NCBI GenBank assembly: GCA_905216175.1 | Contig: CAJMSV010000072.1 | Location: 1-8,990 of the forward strand | DNA length: 8,990 nucleotides | Source: an uncultured bacterium | Lineage (GTDB): Bacteria; Actinomycetota; Coriobacteriia; Coriobacteriales; Coriobacteriaceae | Direction: 5' to 3' | Part shown: piece by piece, positions 1-6,777 of the stretch | How positions within the stretch are numbered: position 1 is the first letter of the stretch | Layout: each line of letters begins with the position of its first letter | Notes under the pieces: generated by a model | Told to the model about the DNA's origin: nothing | The model's input: the letters and a program-made list of their open reading frames with translations, nothing else | The model's database searches: none | Program-made: the position numbers and the translations under genes

Positions 1-1
1 G

Positions 2-1903
2 CTGGTGCTTGTCGCCCTGTCTGCGATTCTGGGGCCCCTTCATGCCTCCTATTGCCCTGTCGTGATCTGTACGGCTCGCCAGGCTCCCGGCAACGGATTT
101 ATCTTCGGTACCGACGATAAGGGTCGCGACATTCTGTCGCGTATGCTCTACGGTGGTCGTTACTCGCTGATTATCGGCTTTGGCGCCACCGCCATGGCTC
201 TGGTCTGCGGCTCGGTCGTGGGCGCCCTTGCAGCGGTTTCGCGCAAGGCCGTCTCCGAGACGATCATGCGTATCCTGGACATCATCATGTCCATCCCGGG
301 CATCGCCCTCGCGGCCGTCTTTGTCTCCATCCTGGGCAACTCCGTGCCGTCGATCATCTTCGCCATCGGCTTTATGTACACTCCGCAGATTGCCCGTATC
401 GTGCGCGCCAACATCGTGTCCGAGTACGGCGAGGACTATGTCCGCGCGGTCATCGTTTCCGGCGCCAAGGCTCCGTGGATTTTGATCAAGCATGTTCTGC
501 GTAACTGCATCGCCCCGATCATGGTCTTCACCGTTACCCTGGTCGCCGACGCCATCATCTTCGAGGCCTCGCTGACCTTCATCGGCGCTGGTATCCAGGA
601 GCCCACCGCTACCTGGGGCAACATCCTCGCCGACGCCCGCGGCGGCGTGCTCGCCGGCCGTTGGTGGCAGGCACTGATCCCGGGCCTGGCCATCATGATC
701 ACCTGCCTGGCGCTCAACATCCTCTCCGAGGGCATTACCGACGCCATGGCCGCTGCTCCCTCCGCCGCCCTGGATCCGACCGATTCCTCCAAGCGTCGCG
801 AGGCCGACCTGCTGGTCTCCGACCCCGTTCGCGCCTACAAGGAGCAGGCCCAGTCCCTCTCCGCTCGCCTTGGCGCCCTGCGCGATGTCGAGCTCAAGCG
901 TGACGATCGCCATGTGCCCGACGAGTCTGTTGAACCGATTCTCTCGGTCCGTGACTTCTGCATCCAGTTTGAGCATCACGGTGATATCAACGTCGTCGAC
1001 CATGTCAACTTTGACGTCCGTCCTGGTCAGACCATGGGCCTGGTGGGCGAGTCCGGTTGCGGTAAGTCCATCACCACGCTGGCCATCATGGGCCTGACCG
1101 ACGATGACGAGCACCTTTCCGGCGAGGTCCTCTGGGAGGGCCGTGACCTGCTCAAGATGAGCAAGAAGGAGTGGTTCGGCCTGCGCGGTACCGATATCGC
1201 TATGGTCTATCAGGACGCCCTGTCCTCGCTCAACCCCTCCATGCTCATCTCTGCCCAGATGAAGCAGCTCACCAAGCGCGGCGGAACCCGCAGCGCCGAG
1301 GAGCTCCTGGAGCTCGTCGGCCTCGATCCCAAGCGCACGCTCGAGAGCTATCCGCACGAGCTTTCCGGCGGCCAGCGTCAGCGTGTCCTGATCGCTATGG
1401 CCCTTACCCGCGACCCCAAGCTGGTCATCTGCGACGAACCCACGACCGCTCTGGACGTTACCGTCCAGAAGCAGGTCATCAAGCTGCTCAACGATCTTCA
1501 GGCCAAGCTCGGCTTTGCCATGATCTTTGTTTCGCACGACCTGGCGCTGGTCGCCGAGGTCGCCCACAACATCACGGTTATGTACGCTGGCCAGGTTATC
1601 GAGCAGGCACCCACCAAGGAGCTGCTCACTAACCCGATCCACGAGTACACCCGCGGTCTTCTGGGTTCCGTTTTGTCCATCGAGAGCGGTTCGGGCCGCC
1701 TGCACCAGGTGCCCGGCGCCGTTCCGAGTCCGCGCGATTTCCCCAAGGGCGATCGCTTCGCGCCCCGCTCGAGCCATCCGCGTATTGGCCTGGACACCCG
1801 TCCGGTCTTCAAGCGCGTGCCCGGCACCGAGCACTTCTATTCCGAGCTCCCCGACGAGGTGCTCAAGGCAAATGGTTTGACCCCTCACGCGGAGGTGATG
1901 TAG
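2..1903 (+). CDS. ABC importer permease-ATPase fusion (OppC-OppD / SatC type), 5' partial
   Basis: Inner-membrane permease fused to a cytoplasmic ATPase of a peptide/opine/nickel-family ABC importer. Residues are numbered from the GTG at 5, which is not the real start: the frame is open to the window edge and the first membrane helix is already under way. Residues 1-250 are the permease, with about five further hydrophobic segments and an EAA-type coupling loop near 140-170 (EDYVRA...GA). A charged linker (about 255-310) leads to the ATPase: Walker A GESGCGKS 348-355, Q-loop Gln403, LSGGQ 453-457, Walker B ending Asp477-Glu478, H-loop His511. The C-terminal oligopeptide-type tail is present, but the cysteine cluster usual there is missing (FAPRSSHP). 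Such fusions are known in actinobacteria and, as I recall, in the Sat sialic-acid importer of Haemophilus ducreyi. The nan genes downstream make sialic acid the likeliest substrate (inference); a peptide importer is the alternative. Confidence 0.9.
   Translation: MVLVALSAILGPLHASYCPVVICTARQAPGNGFIFGTDDKGRDILSRMLYGGRYSLIIGFGATAMALVCGSVVGALAAVSRKAVSETIMRILDIIMSIPGIALAAVFVSILGNSVPSIIFAIGFMYTPQIARIVRANIVSEYGEDYVRAVIVSGAKAPWILIKHVLRNCIAPIMVFTVTLVADAIIFEASLTFIGAGIQEPTATWGNILADARGGVLAGRWWQALIPGLAIMITCLALNILSEGITDAMAAAPSAALDPTDSSKRREADLLVSDPVRAYKEQAQSLSARLGALRDVELKRDDRHVPDESVEPILSVRDFCIQFEHHGDINVVDHVNFDVRPGQTMGLVGESGCGKSITTLAIMGLTDDDEHLSGEVLWEGRDLLKMSKKEWFGLRGTDIAMVYQDALSSLNPSMLISAQMKQLTKRGGTRSAEELLELVGLDPKRTLESYPHELSGGQRQRVLIAMALTRDPKLVICDEPTTALDVTVQKQVIKLLNDLQAKLGFAMIFVSHDLALVAEVAHNITVMYAGQVIEQAPTKELLTNPIHEYTRGLLGSVLSIESGSGRLHQVPGAVPSPRDFPKGDRFAPRSSHPRIGLDTRPVFKRVPGTEHFYSELPDEVLKANGLTPHAEVM
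1891..1898 (+). promoter_or_regulatory. Shine-Dalgarno inside the end of the fusion gene
   Basis: GGAGGTGA lies within the last codons of the permease-ATPase gene, 5 bases before the ATG at 1904. The upstream TAG stop (1901-1903) directly abuts that ATG, so the two subunits are probably translationally coupled and made in matched amounts. Confidence 0.8.
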
Positions 1904-2731
1904 ATGAGCGAGACCGCAGTCAACGGCGTCGAGCCGATCATCTTCCTTGATGACGTCCACGTCACCTTTAGGACCCGTACCGGCTCGATTCTGCACCCCA
2001 ACCTGGTTCACGCCGTCCAGGGTGTAACGATTAAGCTCATGCCCGGTCAGACGATCGGCATCGTCGGCGAGTCCGGTTGCGGTAAGTCCACCACCGCCAA
2101 CGTCATGTGCGGCCTGCAGGCCCCCACGAGCGGCAAGGTCTACTTTAAGGGCAAGGACGTTACCAAACGTACCGCCGAGGACCGTCGCCACATGGGTCGC
2201 GTCATCTCGGTCGTGTTTCAAAACCCGGCCACGGCGCTCAACCCCCGCATGGTCGTTCGCGAGCAACTGCTCGACCCCATGCGCGTCCACAACCTGGGTA
2301 CCGAGGCCGAGCAGGAGAAGCGCGTCAAAGAGCTCCTGGAGCTCACCGGTCTGCCCAGCTCCGCCGCCGAGGTTCTTCCCGGTCAGCTTTCGGGCGGCCA
2401 GCGCCAGCGCGTCGCAATTGCCCGTGCCCTGTCGCTGAACCCCGATGCCATCATCGCCGACGAGCCCACCTCGGCTCTGGACGTTTCGGTCCGCGCGCAG
2501 ATTCTGAACCTGCTGACCGACCTAAAGAAGGAGCTCGGCCTGGCCATGGTGTTCATCAGCCATGACATCCAGACGGTCCGCTATATCTCTGACGACATCA
2601 TCGTTATGAATGGCGGCAAGATCGTCGAGCAGGGCGAGGCCAAGCAGGTCTTCCAGCATCCCCAGGACCCCTACACCAAGATGCTGCTCGGCGCTGCGCC
2701 GTCGCTGCTGCACCCCAAGCTCGGCGAGTAG
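1904..2731 (+). CDS. ABC importer ATPase subunit (OppF / SatD type)
   Basis: Second nucleotide-binding subunit of the same importer, 275 residues. Visible motifs are Walker A GESGCGKS (55-62), Q-loop Gln106 in VFQNPATALNPRM, signature LSGGQ (162-166) followed by RQRVAIARAL, Walker B ending Asp186-Glu187, and H-loop His220. All residues needed for ATP hydrolysis are present. The protein stops soon after the HPQDPYTKMLL segment, so it lacks the extended C-terminal oligopeptide domain of typical OppF proteins (about 300-330 residues). The start is fixed by the strong Shine-Dalgarno at 1891-1898 and the stop/start junction. With the permease-ATPase fusion upstream it supplies the second half of an asymmetric ATPase dimer. 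The binding protein and the other permease must lie upstream of the window. Substrate is inferred from context: sialic acid or a related amino sugar. Confidence 0.9.
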   Translation: MSETAVNGVEPIIFLDDVHVTFRTRTGSILHPNLVHAVQGVTIKLMPGQTIGIVGESGCGKSTTANVMCGLQAPTSGKVYFKGKDVTKRTAEDRRHMGRVISVVFQNPATALNPRMVVREQLLDPMRVHNLGTEAEQEKRVKELLELTGLPSSAAEVLPGQLSGGQRQRVAIARALSLNPDAIIADEPTSALDVSVRAQILNLLTDLKKELGLAMVFISHDIQTVRYISDDIIVMNGGKIVEQGEAKQVFQHPQDPYTKMLLGAAPSLLHPKLGE

Positions 2732-2747
2732 CCTCGCTTTCCCTCCC

Positions 2748-2775
2748 GTGCGCCCGGTTCCCTTGCCGGGCGCAC
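2748..2775 (+). other. Intercistronic hairpin without T-tract
   Basis: A perfect 10-bp inverted repeat, GTGCGCCCGG (2748-2757) and CCGGGCGCAC (2766-2775), with an 8-base loop. No run of T follows, so it is a poor intrinsic terminator. It may act as a 3' stability or processing element for the transporter mRNA, or as a weak transcription pause before the esterase genes. Confidence 0.55.
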
Positions 2776-2811
2776 CTCCGTTGCGAATTCGAAAGGTTGG
2801 GATCACGAGCC

Positions 2812-3789
2812 ATGCCAAGTGCTCAGGAGCTACAACATCAATTTGGTGAATATCGAGGCGCCATGCCCCGTCCATCAGATTTCGATCTCTTTTGGAAGGA
2901 TCGCATGGCCGAGGCCGACGCCGTCGGGCTTGACTATGCGATCGACACGGCATCGGTCACCGATGCCGCGACCTGCCAACTTTTCGACCTCTGGTATACC
3001 GGCATGTGTGGCGCTCGCCTGCATGCCAAGTACCTTAAACCCGTCTCGGACGAGCCCGTGCCATTGGTGCTTCAGTTCCATGGGTATCCGGGTGCAAGCC
3101 GCAGCTGGTTTGAGCAGGCGTCGTTTGCGGGCATGGGCATGGCACTCATCGCCCTCGACTGCCCCGGCCAAGGAGGTCCCTCCGAGGACATTGGTGGATT
3201 TGAGGGCACAACGGTTGCCGGGCATATCGTCGCCGGCATCGACGGCGACCCGGCCAACCTCTACTATGTCCGCTTGCACCAAGATATTCGCATCCTGTGC
3301 CGTATTGTTCGCGAGCTCGAGGGCAGCGATCTTTCCCGTGTGTTTGTGAACGGCGCGTCGCAGGGTGGTGGTTTGGGCATTGCGACCTGTGCGCTTAACA
3401 GCGAGCTTATCAATCGTGCCGCCATCCTCTATCCCTTCCTGTCAGATTTCCGCCTAGTCTGGGATTTGGATGCAGACGACATTGCCTACGAGGGCCTGCG
3501 CTATTGGTCTCGCTGGTTTGACGAGGACTCGACTCGTATTGACGAAGCCTATGCCAAGCTGGCGTACTTCGATTCCAAGAACTTTGCCCCTATGGTCGAA
3601 TGCCCCGTGCTGTTTGGCACTGGCACAGCCGATATCGTCTGTCCGCCAGCGACGCAGTTTGCGGTCTATAACAACCTGACCTGCGAAAAGCGTCATGAGT
3701 TCTTTGAAGGCTTTGGCCACGAGGAGATTCAGGATTTTGACGATCTGATCATTCCGTTTTTCTGCAAGGGAGGGGAGGCTCATGTCTAA
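2812..3789 (+). CDS. AXE1/CE7-family acetyl esterase, catalytically complete
   Basis: Alpha/beta-hydrolase of the acetylxylan esterase/cephalosporin-C deacetylase family (CE7), 325 residues, the family's usual length, with no signal peptide, so cytoplasmic. The N-terminal motif RPSDFDLFW is typical. Active-site elements in order: HGY at 90-92, nucleophile Ser183 in GASQGGG, acid Asp274 in TADIVCPP, and base His303 in GHEE. Tyr92, Asp274 and His303 match the numbering I recall for the Thermotoga maritima enzyme. The family RGQ motif reads PGQ here (Pro118). The ATG at 2812 is preferred over an in-frame TTG at 2797 because that TTG touches the AAAGG (2792-2796) and the ATG gives the family N-terminus, although spacing to AAAGG is long (15 bases). 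In a nan operon it probably removes O-acetyl groups from imported sialic acid (inference; pneumococcal nan loci carry a related esterase). Its 3' end overlaps the next gene by 8 bases. Confidence 0.88.
   Translation: MPSAQELQHQFGEYRGAMPRPSDFDLFWKDRMAEADAVGLDYAIDTASVTDAATCQLFDLWYTGMCGARLHAKYLKPVSDEPVPLVLQFHGYPGASRSWFEQASFAGMGMALIALDCPGQGGPSEDIGGFEGTTVAGHIVAGIDGDPANLYYVRLHQDIRILCRIVRELEGSDLSRVFVNGASQGGGLGIATCALNSELINRAAILYPFLSDFRLVWDLDADDIAYEGLRYWSRWFDEDSTRIDEAYAKLAYFDSKNFAPMVECPVLFGTGTADIVCPPATQFAVYNNLTCEKRHEFFEGFGHEEIQDFDDLIIPFFCKGGEAHV
3766..3778 (+). promoter_or_regulatory. Purine-rich ribosome binding site of the second esterase-like gene
   Basis: AAGGGAGGGGAGG lies inside the 3' end of the first esterase gene, 3 bases before the ATG at 3782; its AGGGAGG part gives the usual spacing of about 8 bases. 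With the 8-base gene overlap (3782-3789) this argues for coupled, well-expressed translation of the second protein. Confidence 0.7.
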
Positions 3790-4633
3790 GTGCGAGAGCA
3801 ATGTTAATGAGCTGATTGTCCCCGGGCTCGTGGGAATTCCTGGAACGGTTTCGTCAAGGCTCGCAGAATATCGGGACTGGCGCGGTGATGTCCAAGCAGA
3901 TGTCTCTGATTTAGAGATATGCGCTTCGAATCTTGAGATTCAAGGCCTGGCCATTACGGCGATTGACTTTGTTAACCCCTGCGCCCGTTACTCGGAGGTC
4001 TCCTTTGAGCTCGGTGACGATGCGATTCACGCTCGTTTGATCGAGCCTGTCGGTCGTGCCCGAGTGTCTGAGCGCGTGCCGCTGTGCCTGATGTTCCACG
4101 ATATCGATCGGCCTGTGCGCGGCTGGCATCACATGACGAGATTTGCCGCCATGGGGTATGCCGTCCTCGCGCTGGATGACGATGTTGCTGGTGCGGACGA
4201 CCTGCAGCGGGGGATTTCTTCGCCCGCTTTTGTCGAGCGCGTCCGTTGGGGTTGCGCGCTGGCGAAGGTGGCGCGCAATCTTGATGGCATGGACCCCGAC
4301 CGCATCTTTGCATGGGGCGAGGGTCTAGGCGGCGGAGTCGCGCTGGCGGTTTCTGCTCTGGACGGGCGGGGTCTCGCCTGCACGGCGGTTGCCAATCCGC
4401 TTCCTGGCGGCCTCGAGGCGCTGTCGTCTCGGGTGCGCGGATCGGTGCTCATGGGCACATCGCTCATGGATACCGTGAGCGATCCCAAGGATCAGTTTGC
4501 CGTATTCAACGGTCTTGAGTGTGACCGGAGACATATCATCTATGCCAAATACGCTCACGAGCGCATCAATGCGTTCGAAAACGAAGTCGTCGACTTTTTT
4601 AACCAAACGTTCTACTCGTGTTCTTTGGCCTAG
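3782..4633 (+). CDS. CE7-like esterase paralogue lacking the nucleophile: probable pseudoenzyme
   Basis: 283-residue alpha/beta-hydrolase-like protein, clearly paralogous to the esterase just upstream: compare VFVNGASQGGGLGIA with IFAWGEGLGGGVALA, and TQFAVYNNLTCEKRH with DQFAVFNGLECDRRH. At the nucleophile position serine is replaced by Gly181 (GEGLGG). HGY is replaced by His106-Asp107-Ile108, and the RGQ/PGQ motif is gone (DDDVAG). The acid Asp230 (MDTV) and base His259 (AHER) are retained. About 42 residues between nucleophile and acid positions are missing relative to the upstream enzyme, and the N-terminal segment differs. Esterase activity is therefore unlikely. The intact frame, the strong ribosome binding site and the 8-base overlap argue against simple decay. 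It may partner the active esterase (CE7 enzymes are oligomeric) or bind a ligand; both are inference. Function unknown. Confidence 0.8.
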   Translation: MSKCESNVNELIVPGLVGIPGTVSSRLAEYRDWRGDVQADVSDLEICASNLEIQGLAITAIDFVNPCARYSEVSFELGDDAIHARLIEPVGRARVSERVPLCLMFHDIDRPVRGWHHMTRFAAMGYAVLALDDDVAGADDLQRGISSPAFVERVRWGCALAKVARNLDGMDPDRIFAWGEGLGGGVALAVSALDGRGLACTAVANPLPGGLEALSSRVRGSVLMGTSLMDTVSDPKDQFAVFNGLECDRRHIIYAKYAHERINAFENEVVDFFNQTFYSCSLA

Positions 4634-4657
4634 ACGGCCTGGACACTGCCAACAAGA

Positions 4658-4680
4658 GTGGGCGGCATAGGGCTGCCCAC
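4658..4680 (+). other. Hairpin upstream of the nanA ribosome binding site
   Basis: GTGGGCGGC (4658-4666) and GCTGCCCAC (4672-4680) form a 9-bp stem with one G-U pair and a 5-base loop, ending 9 bases before the AAGGAG of the aldolase gene. There is no T-tract, so a terminator is unlikely. It could be an mRNA processing or stability element. Confidence 0.45.
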
Positions 4681-4689
4681 CAGACAACT

Positions 4690-4695
4690 AAGGAG
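4690..4695 (+). promoter_or_regulatory. Shine-Dalgarno that fixes the nanA GTG start
   Basis: AAGGAG lies 6 bases before the GTG at 4702. The coding frame is open further upstream to a GTG at 4618, but that start has no such site, lies inside the previous gene, and would add about 28 residues unlike the family. Confidence 0.8.
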
Positions 4696-4701
4696 ATTCT
4701 T

Positions 4702-5622
4702 GTGGCAACTCAGAAATTCACCGGCGTTATCCCTCCCGTCGTTGTTCCCGATACCGAAGACCACCAGCTCGATGTTGCCTCCTTTGAGCGCAGCATCAAC
4801 CGCATGATCGATACCGGCGTCGATGGCTTGTTCTTCCTGGGCTCCTCGGGCGAGGGCGTCTTCTCCACCGACGAGCGTCGCCGTCAGATCATCTCCGAGG
4901 CCGTCCGTATCGTCGACCACCGCGCTCCCGTTCTGGCCGGCAGCATCGACACCGAGACCGAGCGCATGATCGAGCACGGTAAGGTCGCTCAGGAGCTGGG
5001 CGCCGATGCGCTTGGCGCCACCTGCCCGTTCTATGCCCTGCAGGGCATGACCGAGGTCGAGGAGCACTTCCGTATCCTGCACGAGGAGCTCGACCTGCCC
5101 ATCTTTGCCTATGACATTCCCGTCTGCGTTCACTCCAAGCTCCCCTGGAAGCTCCTTGCCAAGCTCGGTGCCGAGGGCGTTCTGGCCGGCGTCAAGGATT
5201 CCTCGGGTGATGACATCTCGTTCCGCTACCTCGTTCAGGAGAACGAGAAGAACGGCCATCCGATGAGCATCCTCACCGGTCACGAGGTTGTTGTCGACGG
5301 CGCCTACCTCGGTGGCGCCGACGGTTCCGTTCCGGGTCTCGCCAACGTTGAGCCCGAGGGCTACGTGCGTCAGTGGAAGGCCGCTCAGGCTGGTGACTGG
5401 GCTACCGTCAAGGCCGAGCAGGATCGCCTCAATGAGATTTCGCACATCTGGGATGTCACCTCGGGCGTCCAGGGTTATGCCGGTGGCGTCGGCGCCTTCA
5501 AGACCGCTATGAACCTCATGGGTATCTTCGACAGCCCGACCATGCCGCGCCCGGTGAAGGCCATGACCGGCGAGAACGTCGAGGCGATTAAGAAGGTCCT
5601 CCAGGACAACGGTCTCCTGTAA
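4702..5622 (+). CDS. nanA: N-acetylneuraminate lyase-like aldolase (DHDPS/NAL family)
   Basis: Class I pyruvate-dependent aldolase with a TIM barrel, 306 residues, cytoplasmic. It should cleave N-acetylneuraminate to ManNAc and pyruvate. From the GTG start the key residues fall at E. coli NanA numbering: pyruvate-carboxylate motif GSSGE at 47-51, catalytic Tyr137 in YDIP, and Schiff-base Lys165 in GVKDSSGD. The position corresponding to the DapA substrate Arg is Cys142, which argues against dihydrodipicolinate synthase. One caution: where E. coli NanA has Gly189-Tyr-Asp191-Glu192 for sugar recognition, this protein has Gly193-His-Glu195-Val196, with about four extra residues before it. Substrate preference may therefore differ from classical NanA, or the protein belongs to a divergent NAL branch. 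The nan assignment leans on nanE and the ROK kinase directly downstream. Another 2-keto-sugar-acid aldolase is the main alternative. Confidence 0.8.
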   Translation: MATQKFTGVIPPVVVPDTEDHQLDVASFERSINRMIDTGVDGLFFLGSSGEGVFSTDERRRQIISEAVRIVDHRAPVLAGSIDTETERMIEHGKVAQELGADALGATCPFYALQGMTEVEEHFRILHEELDLPIFAYDIPVCVHSKLPWKLLAKLGAEGVLAGVKDSSGDDISFRYLVQENEKNGHPMSILTGHEVVVDGAYLGGADGSVPGLANVEPEGYVRQWKAAQAGDWATVKAEQDRLNEISHIWDVTSGVQGYAGGVGAFKTAMNLMGIFDSPTMPRPVKAMTGENVEAIKKVLQDNGLL

Positions 5623-5652
5623 AGCTTCCCCGGGCACCCGACCTCGCCGTTC

Positions 5653-5698
5653 AACCGTGCGGCCATGACCCATTAGATCAATGGTCACACGGTTTCTT
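5653..5698 (+). terminator. Bulged hairpin with weak T-rich tail after nanA
   Basis: AACCGTG (5653-5659) pairs with CACGGTT (5688-5694), and TGACC-C-ATT (5666-5674) pairs with AATGGTCA (5680-5687) around a 5-base loop. A 6-base internal bulge (5660-5665) lies on the left arm. The tail is only TTTCTT (5693-5698). It may be a weak terminator or attenuator that lowers nanK-nanE expression relative to nanA. Confidence 0.4.
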
Positions 5699-5715
5699 GG
5701 CGATCTCGGGCACCT

Positions 5716-5729
5716 GGAAAACCTTTTCC
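5716..5729 (+). promoter_or_regulatory. Operator-like palindrome upstream of nanK
   Basis: GGAAAACCTTTTCC is an inverted repeat with 6-bp arms and a 2-base centre, 66 bases before the nanK ATG in the longest gap of the window (5623-5795). Its shape suits a dimeric repressor, but it matches no consensus I can name and I see no convincing -35/-10 pair next to it. The rest of the gap holds the bulged hairpin (5653-5698), an 8-bp palindrome GGCTAGCC (about 5740-5747) and the nanK Shine-Dalgarno AAGGAG (5784-5789). Confidence 0.3.
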
Positions 5730-5795
5730 GCGCTGTGACGGCTAGCCTGACGGCGCATTTCCTGTAGTTGTTTTTTATCTCCTAAGGAGAGCGAC

Positions 5796-6761
5796 ATGGA
5801 GAACAAGTACGTCTGCTCTGTCGATATCGGCGGAACTAAGATCGCGACTGCCATCATGGAGTACCCGGCTGACGGTAGTGTGCCCCATCCTGTTTTTGAG
5901 GCCGAGGTTCCCACCGAGGCCCAAGAGGGCGGCGAGGCCGTCTTCCAACGTATCGAGGCGTCCATCAAGGCTGCTCTCGAGGCGAATCCCGATGTCGAGG
6001 TCCTTGGCGTCGGTATCGGTGCCGCCGGCGTCGTCGATCCCAAGACGGGCGCCATCGCGTATGCCAACGAGATCATGCCCGGCTGGTCCGGTGTTCAGTT
6101 GGGGCCGCGCCTGCGCGAGGACCTCGGTCTTCCCGTTGCCGTTGTAGGCGACGTGCAGGCTCATGCTCTGGGCGAGGCCCACTGGGGCGTCGGCAAGGGC
6201 AAGTTCTCCGTCTTGTGTCGTGGCATCGGAACGGGCCTCGGTGGCGCATATGTCGAGAACGGCCGCGTGATGCAGGGCTTCCATGGTGCTGCCGGCCATA
6301 TGGGCCACATCGAGTGCTCGGCTGCCGCCGGTATTCCCTGCGCCTGCGGGCGTTCCGGCCATCTGGAGTCGGTTGCTTCGGGCACTTCCATTGGTCGTAT
6401 GTACGATGAGCGCTTTGGTCGCGTCGACCTCAGCCGTCCTTCGGTCGGTCGCGATGTGAACGACCTGTGCCGTGCGGGCGACGCAAAGGCGACCGAGGTC
6501 ATCCATGACGCCGGCTTTGCGCTGGGTGCCAGCTTGGGCTCGCTCGCTAACATCCTGGACCCTGAGGTCATCGTGCTTTCGGGTGGCGTGATTCACCAAG
6601 GTCCCGATTGGCGTTCACAGACGTGGAAGGATTCGGTACACGAGGGCTATGCCAGCCAGGCGCTCGATCCGCTTCAGGACACGCCGATCCTCATCGGTTC
6701 TCTGGAGGGCGATGCTCCGCTCATCGGTGCCGCTGAGCATCTTCTTGCCTCGTTGAAGTAA
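5796..6761 (+). CDS. nanK: ROK-family sugar kinase, probable N-acetylmannosamine kinase
   Basis: 321-residue cytoplasmic kinase, usual ROK length, predicted to phosphorylate ManNAc to ManNAc-6-P with ATP. The N-terminal phosphate-binding motif DIGGTK is at 10-15. The catalytic base is Asp119 in GDVQAHALGE, where many ROK proteins read NDANAAALGE. The ROK zinc site is His171 (GHIEC), Cys182, Cys184 and His189 (CACGRSGHLE); the last ligand is His rather than the Cys of the textbook CxCGxxGCxE signature, a variant I recall from other ROK kinases. The C-terminal ATP-binding segment (ALGASLGSLANILDPEVIVLSGG) is intact. AAGGAG at 5784-5789 is 6 bases before the ATG. ROK sequence alone does not separate glucokinase from ManNAc kinase; the position between a NanA-like aldolase and nanE makes ManNAc the likely substrate. 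Confidence 0.82.
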   Translation: MENKYVCSVDIGGTKIATAIMEYPADGSVPHPVFEAEVPTEAQEGGEAVFQRIEASIKAALEANPDVEVLGVGIGAAGVVDPKTGAIAYANEIMPGWSGVQLGPRLREDLGLPVAVVGDVQAHALGEAHWGVGKGKFSVLCRGIGTGLGGAYVENGRVMQGFHGAAGHMGHIECSAAAGIPCACGRSGHLESVASGTSIGRMYDERFGRVDLSRPSVGRDVNDLCRAGDAKATEVIHDAGFALGASLGSLANILDPEVIVLSGGVIHQGPDWRSQTWKDSVHEGYASQALDPLQDTPILIGSLEGDAPLIGAAEHLLASLK

Positions 6762-6777
6762 ACGTATCTTCTGTAGG

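Noticed and set aside
2797..2799. TTG start for the first esterase
   Set aside because: It directly touches the AAAGG that would serve as ribosome binding site; the ATG at 2812 gives the family N-terminus.
4618..4620. Upstream GTG start for nanA
   Set aside because: It lies inside the preceding gene, has no ribosome binding site and adds residues unlike the family; the GTG at 4702 with AAGGAG puts Tyr137 and Lys165 at NanA numbering.
3782..4633. Pseudogene call for the second esterase-like gene
   Set aside because: The frame is intact with a strong ribosome binding site and an overlapping start, so I treat it as a coding pseudoenzyme rather than a decayed gene.
4702..5622. Annotation as dihydrodipicolinate synthase (DapA)
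   Set aside because: The DapA substrate Arg position is Cys142, the motif is GSSGE rather than TTGE, and the context is nan genes, not lysine biosynthesis.
4630..5688. Minus-strand open frame (about 350 codons) opposite nanA
   Set aside because: The plus strand encodes a full aldolase with catalytic motifs at correct positions; the antisense frame is a compositional shadow. The same applies to minus-strand frames at 5775-6599 and 6721-7563.
5631..5714. 8-bp direct repeat CGGGCACC at 5631-5638 and 5707-5714
   Set aside because: It is short, GC-rich and within chance expectation for this composition; there is no third copy nearby.
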